This document shows positions 36,144 to 45,130 of a stretch of DNA of 64,000 nt, piece after piece; positions within the stretch are counted from its first letter, which is position 1; each line of letters opens with the position of its first letter. The stretch is from assembly GCF_900177325.1 (NCBI RefSeq), contig NZ_FXBL01000004.1:1984001-2048000 (forward strand). Direction: 5' to 3'. A model generated the notes under the pieces. The model was not told the DNA's origin. It ran no database searches and worked only from the letters and a program-made list of their open reading frames with translations. The DNA comes from Mesorhizobium australicum. GTDB taxonomy: Bacteria > Pseudomonadota > Alphaproteobacteria > Rhizobiales > Rhizobiaceae. A program made the translations under genes and the position numbers.

Positions 36144-37424
36144 ATGAACGTTCTCCTCATCGGCTCGGGCGGGCGCGAGCATGCGCTGGCCTGGAAGCTG
36201 TCGCAGTCGCCGATGCTGACGGCGTTCTATGCCGCGCCCGGCAATCCGGGCATCGCGGAGGTAGCGACCTGCGTGCCGGTCGACGTGACGGACCATACGG
36301 CGGTCGTCGCATTGTGCCGCGACAAGGCGATCGATCTCGTCGTCGTCGGCCCCGAAGCGCCGCTGGTGGCAGGTCTCGGCGACGACCTACGCGCGGTGGG
36401 CATCAAGGTCTTCGGGCCCTCCGCCGCGGCGGCCGAGCTGGAAGGTTCGAAGGGCTTCACCAAGGATCTCTGCGCCGAATACGGCATCCCGACCGCGGCC
36501 TTCGGCCGGTTCGACAATGCGGCGGATGCGGCCGCCTATGTGCGCGGAGTCGGCGCGCCCATCGTCGTCAAGGCCGACGGGCTCGCGGCCGGCAAGGGCG
36601 TGACGGTGGCGATGACCCTCGAGGAAGCGCTGGCGGCGGTCGACGAATGCTTTTCCGGCAGCTTCGGCGTCGCCGGCGAGGAGGTGGTGGTGGAGGAGTT
36701 CCTGACCGGGGAGGAGGTCAGCGCCTTCTATCTCTGTGACGCCCGCACGGCGCTGCCCTTCGGCTCGGCGCAGGACCACAAGCGCGTCGGCGAGGGCGAC
36801 ACAGGGCCGAACACCGGCGGCATGGGTGCCTATTCGCCGGCGCCCGCGATGACGCCGGAGATTGAGGCGCGGGTGCTGAACGAGATCATCGAGCCGACGC
36901 TGCGCGGCATGGCGGCCATGGGACGCCCGTTTTCAGGCGTCCTCTTTGCCGGCCTGATGCTGACGGACGAGGGGCCGAAGCTGATCGAATACAATGTCCG
37001 CTTCGGCGATCCGGAGACGCAGGTTCTGATGATGCGGCTGAAGGACGACCTGCTGGTGCTGCTGTCGGCCGCGGCCGACGGCCAACTGGCTCACATGTCC
37101 GCCCGCTGGCGCGACGAGGCGGCGCTGACGGTGGTGTTCGCCGCGGAGGGCTATCCGGCTGCACCGCGCAAGGGAACCGAGATCAGGGGGCTGGAGAAGG
37201 CGGCGGGCGACGGCGTCCGCGTCTTCCATGCCGGCACCGCCCTGAAGGACGGCCGGCTGGTCGCCAATGGCGGCCGGGTGCTCAACGTCACGGCCGCCGG
37301 CAGGACGGTCGGCGAGGCGGCGGCGAAGGCCTATGCGGCGGTAGATGCCATCGACTGGCCGGGCGGCTTCTGCCGCCGCGACATTGGCTGGCGGGCGATC
37401 GCGCGCGAAAGGGGACAGGCCTAG
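36144..37424 (+). CDS. purD: phosphoribosylamine-glycine ligase
   Basis: A 426-residue ATP-grasp enzyme (GARS) of purine synthesis. [19 protein letters not shown] at the start, the PGNPGIAE loop, [15 protein letters not shown] in the ATP-grasp fold and [14 protein letters not shown] for metal binding are diagnostic. Its stop overlaps the stop of the convergent small gene by 4 bp. Confidence 0.97.
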   Translation: MNVLLIGSGGREHALAWKLSQSPMLTAFYAAPGNPGIAEVATCVPVDVTDHTAVVALCRDKAIDLVVVGPEAPLVAGLGDDLRAVGIKVFGPSAAAAELEGSKGFTKDLCAEYGIPTAAFGRFDNAADAAAYVRGVGAPIVVKADGLAAGKGVTVAMTLEEALAAVDECFSGSFGVAGEEVVVEEFLTGEEVSAFYLCDARTALPFGSAQDHKRVGEGDTGPNTGGMGAYSPAPAMTPEIEARVLNEIIEPTLRGMAAMGRPFSGVLFAGLMLTDEGPKLIEYNVRFGDPETQVLMMRLKDDLLVLLSAAADGQLAHMSARWRDEAALTVVFAAEGYPAAPRKGTEIRGLEKAAGDGVRVFHAGTALKDGRLVANGGRVLNVTAAGRTVGEAAAKAYAAVDAIDWPGGFCRRDIGWRAIARERGQA

Positions 37425-37714
37425 TTCGGCCCGCCCTTGCGGACCGAGCCGGTGGTGATCCTGGCGTCGGAGAGTGCGATCAGGTGCAGGGCGAAGGCCT
37501 GGTCGCGGGCGAAGCGCTCGATGATCTCCCGCCGCGCGTTCGGCCGTTTTTCCCATTCGTCGAGATGAAGCTCGCAGGCTGCCGGCCCGAGCTTGTCCGA
37601 GCACTCGACGAAGCGCCTGGCGAAGTCCGCGCCCGGATCCCTTCGCTCCGCCAACGGCGCGAGCGCCGCGGCAGCGAGAACGCCACCGGCGAGAAGGAAC
37701 GGCAGGGTCTTCAC
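37421..37714 (-). CDS. small exported hypothetical protein
   Basis: A 97-residue protein. The GTG at 37714 has GGAG 8 nt upstream. It has a hydrophobic N-terminus ([19 protein letters not shown]) and two cysteines in [31 protein letters not shown], which may form a disulfide in the periplasm. I do not recognise the family. It overlaps purD by 4 bp at the stops. Confidence 0.55.
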   Translation of the reverse strand: MKTLPFLLAGGVLAAAALAPLAERRDPGADFARRFVECSDKLGPAACELHLDEWEKRPNARREIIERFARDQAFALHLIALSDARITTGSVRKGGPN

Positions 37715-37813
37715 GGCTGGAACTCCGGACGGATGCGAAAGTCCGGAGATGGCGCGCGCCTGGTTAATAAAATGCAAACAGGACATTGAAAATCCTGTGC
37801 TTCTGACGATGCG

Positions 37814-38041
37814 TCAGCCGAAATAGCCGGTCATCGGATTGGGCGGCGGCATGGTCGGCAGCGTCCCGTCCGCCCGCCGCTTACGGTGATGCGCGAGCGA
37901 GCATTTCGCCGAGCACAGCACGCCGCGGTCAGTGTAGTAGGCCGGGCCGTGGTCGATGTTCCCGCCATGATAGGCGAAGTCATCCGCCCCGAACGGCAGT
38001 CCGCATTCGATGCAGGCGAATTTCTCGGGGCGTGCAAGCAT
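37814..38041 (-). CDS. small zinc-ribbon-like protein
   Basis: A 75-residue protein with CIECGLPFG near the N-terminus and CSAKCSLAHH about 30 residues on, i.e. two Cys pairs that could hold a zinc ion. Conserved short motifs are YHGGNIDHGPAYYTDRG. Function unknown; it sits 3 bp downstream of the toxin gene in the same direction. Confidence 0.65.
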   Translation of the reverse strand: MLARPEKFACIECGLPFGADDFAYHGGNIDHGPAYYTDRGVLCSAKCSLAHHRKRRADGTLPTMPPPNPMTGYFG

Positions 38042-38044
38042 GGG

Positions 38045-38461
38045 TCAACTCGTTCGGTCTACGGAGCGAAAAGGCCGCTCGCGGATCATCCGGCGGACGA
38101 CCGGCACGAAGAAGCCGTCGCTGAAGGATCCCAATGCAGGATCAGGCAGAAGATAGAAGGAACGGCCGATCACGTCCACATTCGCTTCGTCGATGACGAT
38201 CCAGAGACGCATTCCAGCCGAGAGGCCGGCCCTCTTCTTCTCGGCCTCCGGAATCTCGACCGCTCTCTGGTCCGGCAGAGGCGCCTTCGATGTGATTGCG
38301 AGGAGGACGAGAACGTCGCCATCGGGTCGTGGAAGCCGGACGGCGACCGCGGCCGGGCGATCCTTTCGCCCTTCGGTCTCGCCCTTGGACGATTGCCGTG
38401 CCCAGAGATAGGGATAGCGTATGACGCTTCCGGTGCGCAGGTCGGCGCGCCGGTTCTTCAC
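38045..38461 (-). CDS. putative PemK/MazF-like toxin
   Basis: A 138-residue basic protein directly downstream of a Phd/YefM antitoxin. The frame LRTGSVIRYPYLWARQSSKGETEGRKDRPAAVAV resembles the start of PemK/MazF-like RNase toxins (a G-x-I-x-Y/F strand followed by a K-x-RPxxV strand), and LVLLAITSKAP matches the next strand. It begins within the last 4 bp of the antitoxin gene (ATGA), so they are translationally coupled. The toxin assignment rests on fold pattern and context. Confidence 0.65.
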   Translation of the reverse strand: MKNRRADLRTGSVIRYPYLWARQSSKGETEGRKDRPAAVAVRLPRPDGDVLVLLAITSKAPLPDQRAVEIPEAEKKRAGLSAGMRLWIVIDEANVDVIGRSFYLLPDPALGSFSDGFFVPVVRRMIRERPFRSVDRTS

Positions 38462-38727
38462 GCGGCATCCGTCTTGGTGTCGCGTTCATAGGCATCGAGC
38501 GCTGCCTCGATCTCCTTGACGAGCTCGTCCGGCATGTCCTCGATCCGGTAGGCTTTGCGCGTGTCGCCGTGGGCGCGGAGGCGTTCGAAGTCTTCGATGT
38601 TCATGAGGACGAGCCGAGGCTTGTTACGTTGGGTGATCGTCACCGGTGCCCGCATCGCCTCGGCGATGATGTCGCCTGATTTGCGCGACAGGTCGCTGGT
38701 GGTGAAGGTCGATCTCGACTTGGGCAT
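38458..38727 (-). CDS. Phd/YefM-family antitoxin
   Basis: An 89-residue antitoxin of the prevent-host-death family. The N-terminal dimer/DNA-binding part is FTTSDLSRKSGDIIAEAMRAPVTITQRNKPRLVLMNIEDFERL; the acidic C-terminus (DELVKEIEAALDAYERDTKTDAA) would bind the toxin. It overlaps the toxin by 4 bp. A palindromic operator lies just upstream at 38745-38773. Confidence 0.82.
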   Translation of the reverse strand: MPKSRSTFTTSDLSRKSGDIIAEAMRAPVTITQRNKPRLVLMNIEDFERLRAHGDTRKAYRIEDMPDELVKEIEAALDAYERDTKTDAA

Positions 38728-38744
38728 CGCCCGCTCCCGGTTTG

Positions 38745-38773
38745 CAACATTGCTGGAATATACAGCATTGTTG
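38745..38773 (-). promoter_or_regulatory. palindromic operator of the Phd/PemK-like pair
   Basis: CAACATTGCTG (38745-38755) and CAGCATTGTTG (38763-38773) form an 11-bp inverted repeat with one mismatch around a 7-bp AT-rich spacer. On the minus strand the centre reads TATATTC, a likely -10 element, so antitoxin binding would block transcription. It lies 18 bp upstream of the antitoxin start. Confidence 0.65.
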
Positions 38774-38887
38774 TATTTGATGGAAGCGCCCTGACCCCGG
38801 CATAAAATCGGTTTGGCGACATGTCGCCGTCTGGCGGCGGGAAGCGGTGTCCGCTATGGCGTGGGCCTCGAAATCACGGAGGTCCTG

Positions 38888-40660
38888 ATGTATCGTGCGC
38901 CCGTCGAGGAGATCGCGTTCACCCTCAAGCAGGTGGTGGGGCTGGAGAAGGGGATCGGGGAAGGCCGCTTCGGCGATCTTTCTTCCGACCTCGTCGACGC
39001 GGTGCTGCAGGAGGCCGGACGCTTCGCGACCGACGAAGTGGCCCCGCTCGGGCTCGCGGGCGACCGGCAGGGCGCGCGCTTCAAGGACGGCAGCGTGACC
39101 ATGCCCGACGGCTGGCGCGACCTCTACCATCGCTGGATCGAGGGCGGCTGGAACGGCCTGTCCGGCCCGGTCGACTTCGGCGGCCAGGGCCTGCCGGTCA
39201 TGCTCGGCATCGCGACGATGGAGATGTGGAATTCCGGCTCCGTCGCCTTCGGTCTCGGCCCGACGCTGACGCAGGGCGCGGTCGAGGCGCTCGACAAGCA
39301 CGGATCGGACGAGCTGAAGGCCGTCTATCTCGAAAAGCTCGTCTCTGGCGAATGGATGGGGACGATGAACTTGACCGAGCCGCAGGCGGGTTCCGACCTC
39401 GCCGCGCTGCGGGCGCGTGCGGTGCCGGTCGGCGACGGCACCTACCGCATCTTCGGCCAGAAGATCTTCATCACCTATGGCGAGCACGACTTCACCGACA
39501 ACATCGTTCACCTCGTGCTCGCACGCCTGCCCGATGCGCCGGCCGGCACGCGCGGCATCTCGCTGTTCCTGGTGCCGAAGTTCATTCCCGATGCCGACGG
39601 CAAGCGCGGACGCCGCAACGATGCCTTCTGCCATTCGATCGAGCACAAGCTCGGCATCCATGCCTCGCCCACCTGCACCATGATCTATGGCGACGGCCGC
39701 GCCGACGGCGAGCCGGGCGCGATCGGCTGGCTGGTCGGCGAGGAGAACCGCGGGCTCGCCTGCATGTTCACCATGATGAACAATGCCCGCCTCGCGGTCG
39801 GGATAGAAGGCGTGGCGATCGCCGAGGCCGCCTATCAGAAGGCGCTGGCCTATGCCAACGAGCGCCGGCAGGGCAAGGCGCCGGGTTATACCGGCGAGGG
39901 CATGAGCCCGATCGCTGCGCACCCGGACGTCAAGCGCAACCTGCTGACGATGAAAGCGCTGACCCAGGCCGCGCGTGCGATTGCCTATTCCTGCGCCCAT
40001 GCCCTCGACATGGCGCATTCGTCGGAAGGCACGGAGGCCACCTTCTGGCAGGAGCGCGCCAACCTGCTGACCCCGATCGCCAAGGCGTTTTCGACCGACA
40101 TCGGCGTCGAGGCAGCCTCCATCGGCGTGCAGATCCACGGCGGCATGGGCTTCATCGAGGAGACGGGCGCGGCCGTGCTCTACCGAGACGCGCGCATCGC
40201 GCCGATCTACGAGGGCACCAACGGCATCCAGGCGATCGACCTCGTCACGCGAAAACTGCCGCAGTCGGGCGGCGAGCATGTCCATGCCTACATCGCCGAG
40301 CTGAAGGCGGACGCCGAGGCGCTGCGCAACTCGAACCTGCCGGGCCTCGGCCGCACGGCGGATCGGCTGGACGCGGCTCTCGCCGACCTCGAAGGCGCGA
40401 CGCGCTTCCTGCAGAAGGCTCTGGCCGACGGCAAGATGGCGGAAGCGCTGTCCGGCGCGACGCCTTATCTCAGGCTCTTCGGCCTCGCCTCCGGCGGCGC
40501 CTATCTGGCGCGCGGCGCGGTGGCCGGCCGGGATGTCGCCCGCGTGTCGCTGGCGCGCTTCTTCGCCGAGAACCTGATCGCCGAATGCGCGGCCCTTCGC
40601 GACCGCGTCGAGAACGGGGCGGAAAGCCTGGAAGCGGCGACTGCCGCGCTGGCGAGCTGA
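38888..40660 (+). CDS. acyl-CoA dehydrogenase (FadE-type, four-domain)
   Basis: A 590-residue flavin dehydrogenase that introduces the trans-2 double bond into acyl-CoA during beta-oxidation. NLTEPQAGSDLAALRARAVPVGDGTYRIFGQKIFITYGEHD is the flavin-binding region, QIHGGMGFIEETGAAVLYRDARIAPIYEGTNGIQAIDLVTRKL contains the catalytic glutamate in YEGTNGIQ; a C-terminal extension of about 130 residues follows. GGAGG lies 5 nt before ATG. The enoyl-CoA hydratase gene is 8 bp downstream, the next enzyme of the pathway. Confidence 0.93.
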   Translation: MYRAPVEEIAFTLKQVVGLEKGIGEGRFGDLSSDLVDAVLQEAGRFATDEVAPLGLAGDRQGARFKDGSVTMPDGWRDLYHRWIEGGWNGLSGPVDFGGQGLPVMLGIATMEMWNSGSVAFGLGPTLTQGAVEALDKHGSDELKAVYLEKLVSGEWMGTMNLTEPQAGSDLAALRARAVPVGDGTYRIFGQKIFITYGEHDFTDNIVHLVLARLPDAPAGTRGISLFLVPKFIPDADGKRGRRNDAFCHSIEHKLGIHASPTCTMIYGDGRADGEPGAIGWLVGEENRGLACMFTMMNNARLAVGIEGVAIAEAAYQKALAYANERRQGKAPGYTGEGMSPIAAHPDVKRNLLTMKALTQAARAIAYSCAHALDMAHSSEGTEATFWQERANLLTPIAKAFSTDIGVEAASIGVQIHGGMGFIEETGAAVLYRDARIAPIYEGTNGIQAIDLVTRKLPQSGGEHVHAYIAELKADAEALRNSNLPGLGRTADRLDAALADLEGATRFLQKALADGKMAEALSGATPYLRLFGLASGGAYLARGAVAGRDVARVSLARFFAENLIAECAALRDRVENGAESLEAATAALAS

Positions 40661-40668
40661 GGGGCACC

Positions 40669-41421
40669 ATGAGCGAACATATCGTCGTCGAGCGCCACGG
40701 CGCCGTCCAGACCATCCGGATGAACCGCCCGGACAAGAAGAACGCCATCACGCGCGCCATGTACGGCGCGATGGCGAAGGCGTTGACAGACGGCGACGCC
40801 GATCCGGCGGTCAGGTGCCACCTCATCCTCGGCGTGCCCGGCGCCTTCTCGGCCGGCAACGACATGGCCGACTTCATGGTCGTCGCCATGGGCGGCGACG
40901 GCGGCACGGAGGTGTTCGACTTCCTGGTCGCGCTCGCCCGCGCGGCCAAGCCGATCGTCTCGGCCGCCGACGGCATCGCGGTCGGCATCGGCACGACGAT
41001 CCATTTCCACTGCGACATGACCTTCGCCACGCCGCGCACCATGTTCCACACCCCCTTCGTCGACCTCGGCATCGTGCCCGAAGCCGGCTCGACCCTGATC
41101 GCGCCGGCGCTGCTCGGCACGCAGGCATCCTTCGCGCTCCTGGCGCTCGGCGAGCCGTTTTCGGCCGAACGGGCGAAGGCGGCGGGACTGATCTACGAGG
41201 TCGTGGCGGAGGAAGAGCTGGAGAGCCGCGCGATGGCGGCGGCCACGTCGATTGCCGCCAAGCCGCCGGAGGCCCTGAAACTGTCGCGCGACCTGATGCG
41301 CGGCAACCGCGACGCTCTGGTCGAGCGGATCAAGGAGGAAGGGCGGCTGTTCACCGCGCGTCTTAAGTCCGACGAGACGAAGCAGGCGCTGATGGCGTTC
41401 ATGAGCAGGAAGAAGGGGTAG
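40669..41421 (+). CDS. enoyl-CoA hydratase/isomerase family protein
   Basis: A 250-residue crotonase-fold enzyme. MNRPDKKNAITRAMYGAM is the N-terminal motif; GVPGAFSAGNDMADF is the oxyanion loop; HTPFVDLGIVPEAGSTL is the second catalytic region. Of the hydratase glutamates only one may be present, so a hydratase or an isomerase role is open. It starts 8 bp after the acyl-CoA dehydrogenase gene. Confidence 0.88.
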   Translation: MSEHIVVERHGAVQTIRMNRPDKKNAITRAMYGAMAKALTDGDADPAVRCHLILGVPGAFSAGNDMADFMVVAMGGDGGTEVFDFLVALARAAKPIVSAADGIAVGIGTTIHFHCDMTFATPRTMFHTPFVDLGIVPEAGSTLIAPALLGTQASFALLALGEPFSAERAKAAGLIYEVVAEEELESRAMAAATSIAAKPPEALKLSRDLMRGNRDALVERIKEEGRLFTARLKSDETKQALMAFMSRKKG

Positions 41422-41626
41422 AGCTGCGGGCGGGGGGATTGAGGCAGAATATAGGGGTGGAGCTTTATATCTGAAAATCTGCGGTGGGGTGGGAGCGGAA
41501 GACAGCTTTTAGCCAGCGGCAGGCCAAATCTGACATCGTCCAGCCGCTACCAGGAATCCCTTGAACGCTGAGCAGGTTAGTCGACTTTGTTGCTCAAAAT
41601 GGGCTTGGCAATGACGGTGACACAGA

Positions 41627-42499
41627 ATGACGAAGCGCAAGAAGCCTTTGGGTCGCTGTCTGTTGACTGGCGTGGAGGGGCCTCTGGTGAAGTCGCATAT
41701 CATTCCGCGATTCGTGGCTGACAAGGCGCTCGGCCAAGCTCATCGGATACAGTTCGGCGAGGAGGGAAGGCCCCAACTCCTTTTCAATAGCTGGGCTGAC
41801 AACACCATTGTAGTTGCGCAAGGTGAGAAGCGGTTGGCGGATATCGACACCGCAGCGGCAAGGATATTTCGTAGCCTGGGCTTGTCGTGGCGACATTTTC
41901 CGCTGACTGCTGATGCCAAGCGTGCGCAAATTGGCGCATTCGACAGTGAGTTGATTACGATCCCCGTAGCGATGGAGGATGCTGTCGCGCTTCGGTTGTT
42001 CTTCCTGAGCATTTTGTGGCGCTGCGCGGTCAGCTCAAGGGTAGAGTTTGCGGAGATATTTCTTGACCGGGCCGCCACAGAGAAGCTCCGCAGGATTATT
42101 CTCGGACTCGAACAACCCGGCGACTCCGATTTTCCCATCGTGTTGGTGCTTCTCACATCACAGGGCGAGCCCCAGGTTCATTCGCCGTTGGCGCAGACCA
42201 TCGACATGAAGGAGTTGGGATTTGACCTTCCTAACGTGCCGATATTTCGTTTCTTCTTCGACGGTTTGATTGTTCACATGGGGCGACAGCTCAATGACAA
42301 AGGCCTGCTGGAAGCGTGGGGCTCTAGAGTGGTCGGGACCAAGTCCGAACTGATACTTATCGGGCGGCCGTATGACGGTTCGTCCCAAGAGATGAATTTG
42401 GGCCATCTCAAACGGACGCTGTTCGAAGAGCATCCCGAACAAGCGATACGTATCTATCGGACATTGTGGGAAATAGACGCGCGAAACGGCAAGGAATAG
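41627..42499 (+). CDS. accessory protein with C-x2-TG...SHIIP (HNH-like) motif
   Basis: A 290-residue protein in a low-GC island. Residues 11-29 read CLLTGVEGPLVKSHIIPRF; a Cys-x2-TG pair followed by S-H-I-I-P is reminiscent of zinc-finger HNH-type nucleases (compare E/D-H-I-I-P), although a second Cys pair and the later His/Asn are not obvious. The rest is alpha/beta with no domain I recognise. The next gene starts 5 bp downstream, so both are one transcript. Codon use is visibly less GC-rich than the surrounding core genes. A function in nuclease-based defence is a guess. Confidence 0.6.
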   Translation: MTKRKKPLGRCLLTGVEGPLVKSHIIPRFVADKALGQAHRIQFGEEGRPQLLFNSWADNTIVVAQGEKRLADIDTAAARIFRSLGLSWRHFPLTADAKRAQIGAFDSELITIPVAMEDAVALRLFFLSILWRCAVSSRVEFAEIFLDRAATEKLRRIILGLEQPGDSDFPIVLVLLTSQGEPQVHSPLAQTIDMKELGFDLPNVPIFRFFFDGLIVHMGRQLNDKGLLEAWGSRVVGTKSELILIGRPYDGSSQEMNLGHLKRTLFEEHPEQAIRIYRTLWEIDARNGKE

Positions 42500-42504
42500 C
42501 AGCA

Positions 42505-43449
42505 GTGGCCCGGAGCGACGTTGATCAAATTCTTGCGCGCAAGGAGCGATGGGGAACCAATCGGGCGGCGATGGAGCTGTCTTCGGCAGTTGAGCGCCTT
42601 GAGCGCGAGTGGCTGGCAATTCGAAGACAGGCGGCCGCGTTCACAGACTTCATCCCGATGCGGTTGGTGACACTCATCGAGGTGTTCGTACGTGAGGTCA
42701 TCCGTGAGATTGTTGACTATGGACCGCCCTATCTCGATAGGGCGGAGAAGCTGGCGAAAGGGGCAAGGATAGACTTCATCTTTGCTTCGAACCTCCAGGG
42801 TCGGAAGCTATCCATCGGCGACTTGGTGGCTCACTCAATTCCGGTCAATAGCCCAACCAACATAATAGCTGCGTTTGAGGGGCTAATCCCCGATTTCACT
42901 GCCTCGCTTAAGCTGGCTCACCCTAGATGGTCAGAGGAAGTCGATACGTGGCCGCAACCTCCTGTCATTCAAGATTTTGACCTGACACTCGCCACGTTAA
43001 CAAAGCTATTTGAGGTCAGGCACATTCTCACCCACGAATTTCCCCAAGAGCGCCCGTACGAATCGAATGAAATTGTAGGCTTCTTGGCGGCCGCCCGTGA
43101 ACTGCTCAGCGCGATAGATTGGGTCATCGTAGACAAGCTGAAAGGGTCGGTCCCGCAAACACAGATCATGATGAATATTCAGGCGGGCAACTCCCTCATC
43201 GACCTTGAGGCGCAAATGAAAGGCCTGTTGCAGGCCGTCAGTGACAAACAGGACGTCAGTTCAGAGTTGCTGGAAACTAGCCAAATCGCGTGGCTCGAGT
43301 ATGCCGATAGGGAGGCAGATCTGCACGCATCGCTGGTTGAGGGCGGTTCTATGCATTCAATGGTATGGGCATCGGCAAAGTCAGACCTCGTGCGACATCG
43401 GATCGATGAACTGCAATGGTGGATCAATCGCGAGGAAGGAGACTTGTGA
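42505..43449 (+). CDS. HEPN-like protein with C-terminal LprI-like domain
   Basis: A 314-residue, mainly helical protein from GTG 42505 (AAGGA 9 nt upstream). R172-H-I-L-T-H177 in LFEVRHILTHEFP gives the R-x4-H motif of HEPN RNase domains, and the flanking helices (LAAARELLSAIDW) fit. Residues about 257-310 (AWLEYADREADLHASLVEGGSMHSMVWASAKSDLVRHRIDEL) resemble the LprI N-terminal (DUF1311) domain but lack its cysteines. Partner is the C-x2-TG/SHIIP gene. HEPN proteins often act as toxins or in antiviral systems; here that is inference. Confidence 0.6.
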   Translation: MARSDVDQILARKERWGTNRAAMELSSAVERLEREWLAIRRQAAAFTDFIPMRLVTLIEVFVREVIREIVDYGPPYLDRAEKLAKGARIDFIFASNLQGRKLSIGDLVAHSIPVNSPTNIIAAFEGLIPDFTASLKLAHPRWSEEVDTWPQPPVIQDFDLTLATLTKLFEVRHILTHEFPQERPYESNEIVGFLAAARELLSAIDWVIVDKLKGSVPQTQIMMNIQAGNSLIDLEAQMKGLLQAVSDKQDVSSELLETSQIAWLEYADREADLHASLVEGGSMHSMVWASAKSDLVRHRIDELQWWINREEGDL

Positions 43450-43579
43450 TGGTGCCGCCACTGGAGCTACGTTCCCTAGCCAATGACAGCTTTCGAGCAA
43501 TGCTCCAATGGACCTGCGTGACCGCAATGGGGTCGTAGCGGGCTCTTAAAATCGGCCGCTCTGTCCGCCCGCGCCCCCG

Positions 43580-43720
43580 TCATGGACAAAGCCTTATCTG
43601 CTCCCAACCGCCGACCTTCAGCGTGGCCGCCACCCGGCCGTGTAGGCGGAACGGCCGGTCGTGCCATACCTCGATCCGTGCCGCCAGCATGCGGACCCCC
43701 ACCAGCGAGGCGGTGTGACG
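43580..43720 (-). pseudogene. decayed 3' fragment of a pdxH gene
   Basis: On the minus strand this stretch reads [20 protein letters not shown]... ending GGWEQIRLCP and TGA (43580-43582). It matches the C-terminus of the intact PdxH at 46371-46985 (WHDRPFRLH identical, [10 protein letters not shown]). Only about 45 codons are left, without start or N-terminal part. It is a remnant of a second pdxH, on the edge of the low-GC island. Confidence 0.75.
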
Positions 43721-43734
43721 TCTCCGACCGGTCA

Positions 43735-43757
43735 GCGGGCGGCGCGAGGCCGCCCGC
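43735..43757 (-). terminator. GC-rich hairpin near the phytase-like gene end
   Basis: GCGGGCGGC (43735-43743) and GGCCGCCCGC (43748-43757) form a strong stem 15 bp beyond the stop of the minus-strand phytase-like gene. There is no T run, so termination is only possible. Confidence 0.4.
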
Positions 43758-43771
43758 GTTCGTCTTGTGTG

Positions 43772-45130
43772 CTACTCGCCCTTCGCCGCGAGGAAATCCG
43801 CGACGTCGAGCAGGATGAACTCGTTGTTGGCGGCCTTGCCGATCTCGCGGCCGCCGGAGAAGGGCAGGTTGTTGTCGTTGGCCACCATGATGTGCGTGTC
43901 GTCGACGCGCATCACGTCCTCGATGGTGAAGAAGGGGAAGGTAAGCTTGCCGGCGGTTGCGTTCGGGCCGACGATCGAGGCGATGGCCTTGTTGTCCGGA
44001 TCCTGGATGTCCATCAGGTTGATCGTGCCGATGCGGGCGATGAAGCCGTCGTCGCTGACCTTGGCGGTGTCGACCAGCACGATGTTCTTCACCTTGGCCG
44101 GCAGCGGATAGCAGGCCGACTTGTCTTCGCCGGTGCAGGTGACAGAGGCGTCGCCCTCGCCGTTGTCGCGTTCGATCACCAGTGCGCGGGTGTCGTCGAT
44201 GAAGTTGAAATCGCCGATCGCGGTGGCTCCCTCGGCGAGCTGGAACTTGTAGCTGGTGCCGGTCCAGTCGCGCTTGGCGGTGTCGAAGGTGATGACGCGC
44301 AGGAACGAGCCTTCCGGCTTGCCGTCCTCGCCGAGCAGCGGCTTCTCCAGCATGCCCCAGAGCAGGTTGGTGCCGGGCTGCAGCGCCATGCCTTCATAGC
44401 CGCCGGAGCGCTGGACGCGGAAATCCTTGCCTGCGACGGCCGGAACGACGACGCCGGGCGTGTCCGGACCCTTCAGCGCCTGGCCGTCGAGCATGGTCTG
44501 GTGGACGGACAGCACGCGGCCGTCGAGCGAAGCGCGGATGACGAAGGGGCCGAACTCCTCGCCGATCCAGATCTCGTCGTTGAGGAACTGGATGCTCTCG
44601 GGATCGAAATCAGCGCCGGTGAGGTAGCGGCTCTCGGTGCCCTCATAGGCGATGCGGAACGGCACCTTGCGGTCGGGATCGCGCAGGAAGACGGTCTCGG
44701 CGCGCTCGACCGTGCCGGTGGCGAAATCGGGCTTCATGCGATGGAAGAACAGCATGGCGTCGGGGCTGTTGACCTTGGAGCCGAAGCCGTTGTCGGTCAG
44801 CGTGTAGACGCTGCCGTCGGCGGCGCGGTTCATGGCGAAGCCCGACATGCCCTGCACCGGCTGGCCGAGGAAGGGCAGCGAGATGCCGGTCGTGTGCTTG
44901 CCGTAATTGGCGCCGACGTCGCCCATGACGCTCATCGGCTTGTCGTTGCGGGCGCCGGCCGTGAACTTGCCCGACGTCCAGGCATCGCGCGGGGCATCGG
45001 CCGGCGGCGCGACCATGGTGAATGCCGGCAGATAGGCATGGCCGGCAAGCTTGGCGGGGAACACCTGTTCGGCCTGCGCGGCGGCAGCGAGGGCGAGCAA
45101 GGCGGCGGAGGCGAGTAGTGATCGGATCAT
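43772..45130 (-). CDS. secreted phytase-like esterase (esterase-like activity of phytase family)
   Basis: A 452-residue exported protein with signal peptide (SLLASAALLALAAAAQAEQ). The body matches the esterase-like phytase family (beta-propeller): GQPVQGMSGFAMNRAADGSVYTLTDNGFG, DFDPESIQFLNDEIWIGEEFGPFVIR and NLMDIQDPDNKA. It probably hydrolyses phosphate esters in the periplasm or outside the cell. GAAGGAG lies 7 nt before ATG. Divergent from the beta-helix gene. Confidence 0.86.
   Translation of the reverse strand: MIRSLLASAALLALAAAAQAEQVFPAKLAGHAYLPAFTMVAPPADAPRDAWTSGKFTAGARNDKPMSVMGDVGANYGKHTTGISLPFLGQPVQGMSGFAMNRAADGSVYTLTDNGFGSKVNSPDAMLFFHRMKPDFATGTVERAETVFLRDPDRKVPFRIAYEGTESRYLTGADFDPESIQFLNDEIWIGEEFGPFVIRASLDGRVLSVHQTMLDGQALKGPDTPGVVVPAVAGKDFRVQRSGGYEGMALQPGTNLLWGMLEKPLLGEDGKPEGSFLRVITFDTAKRDWTGTSYKFQLAEGATAIGDFNFIDDTRALVIERDNGEGDASVTCTGEDKSACYPLPAKVKNIVLVDTAKVSDDGFIARIGTINLMDIQDPDNKAIASIVGPNATAGKLTFPFFTIEDVMRVDDTHIMVANDNNLPFSGGREIGKAANNEFILLDVADFLAAKGE

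Noticed and set aside
38821..41421. 866-codon plus-strand frame across the acyl-CoA dehydrogenase and enoyl-CoA hydratase genes
   Set aside because: The first two thirds are an out-of-frame shadow rich in Arg, Ala and Gly; only its last part, from 40669, is the real hydratase.
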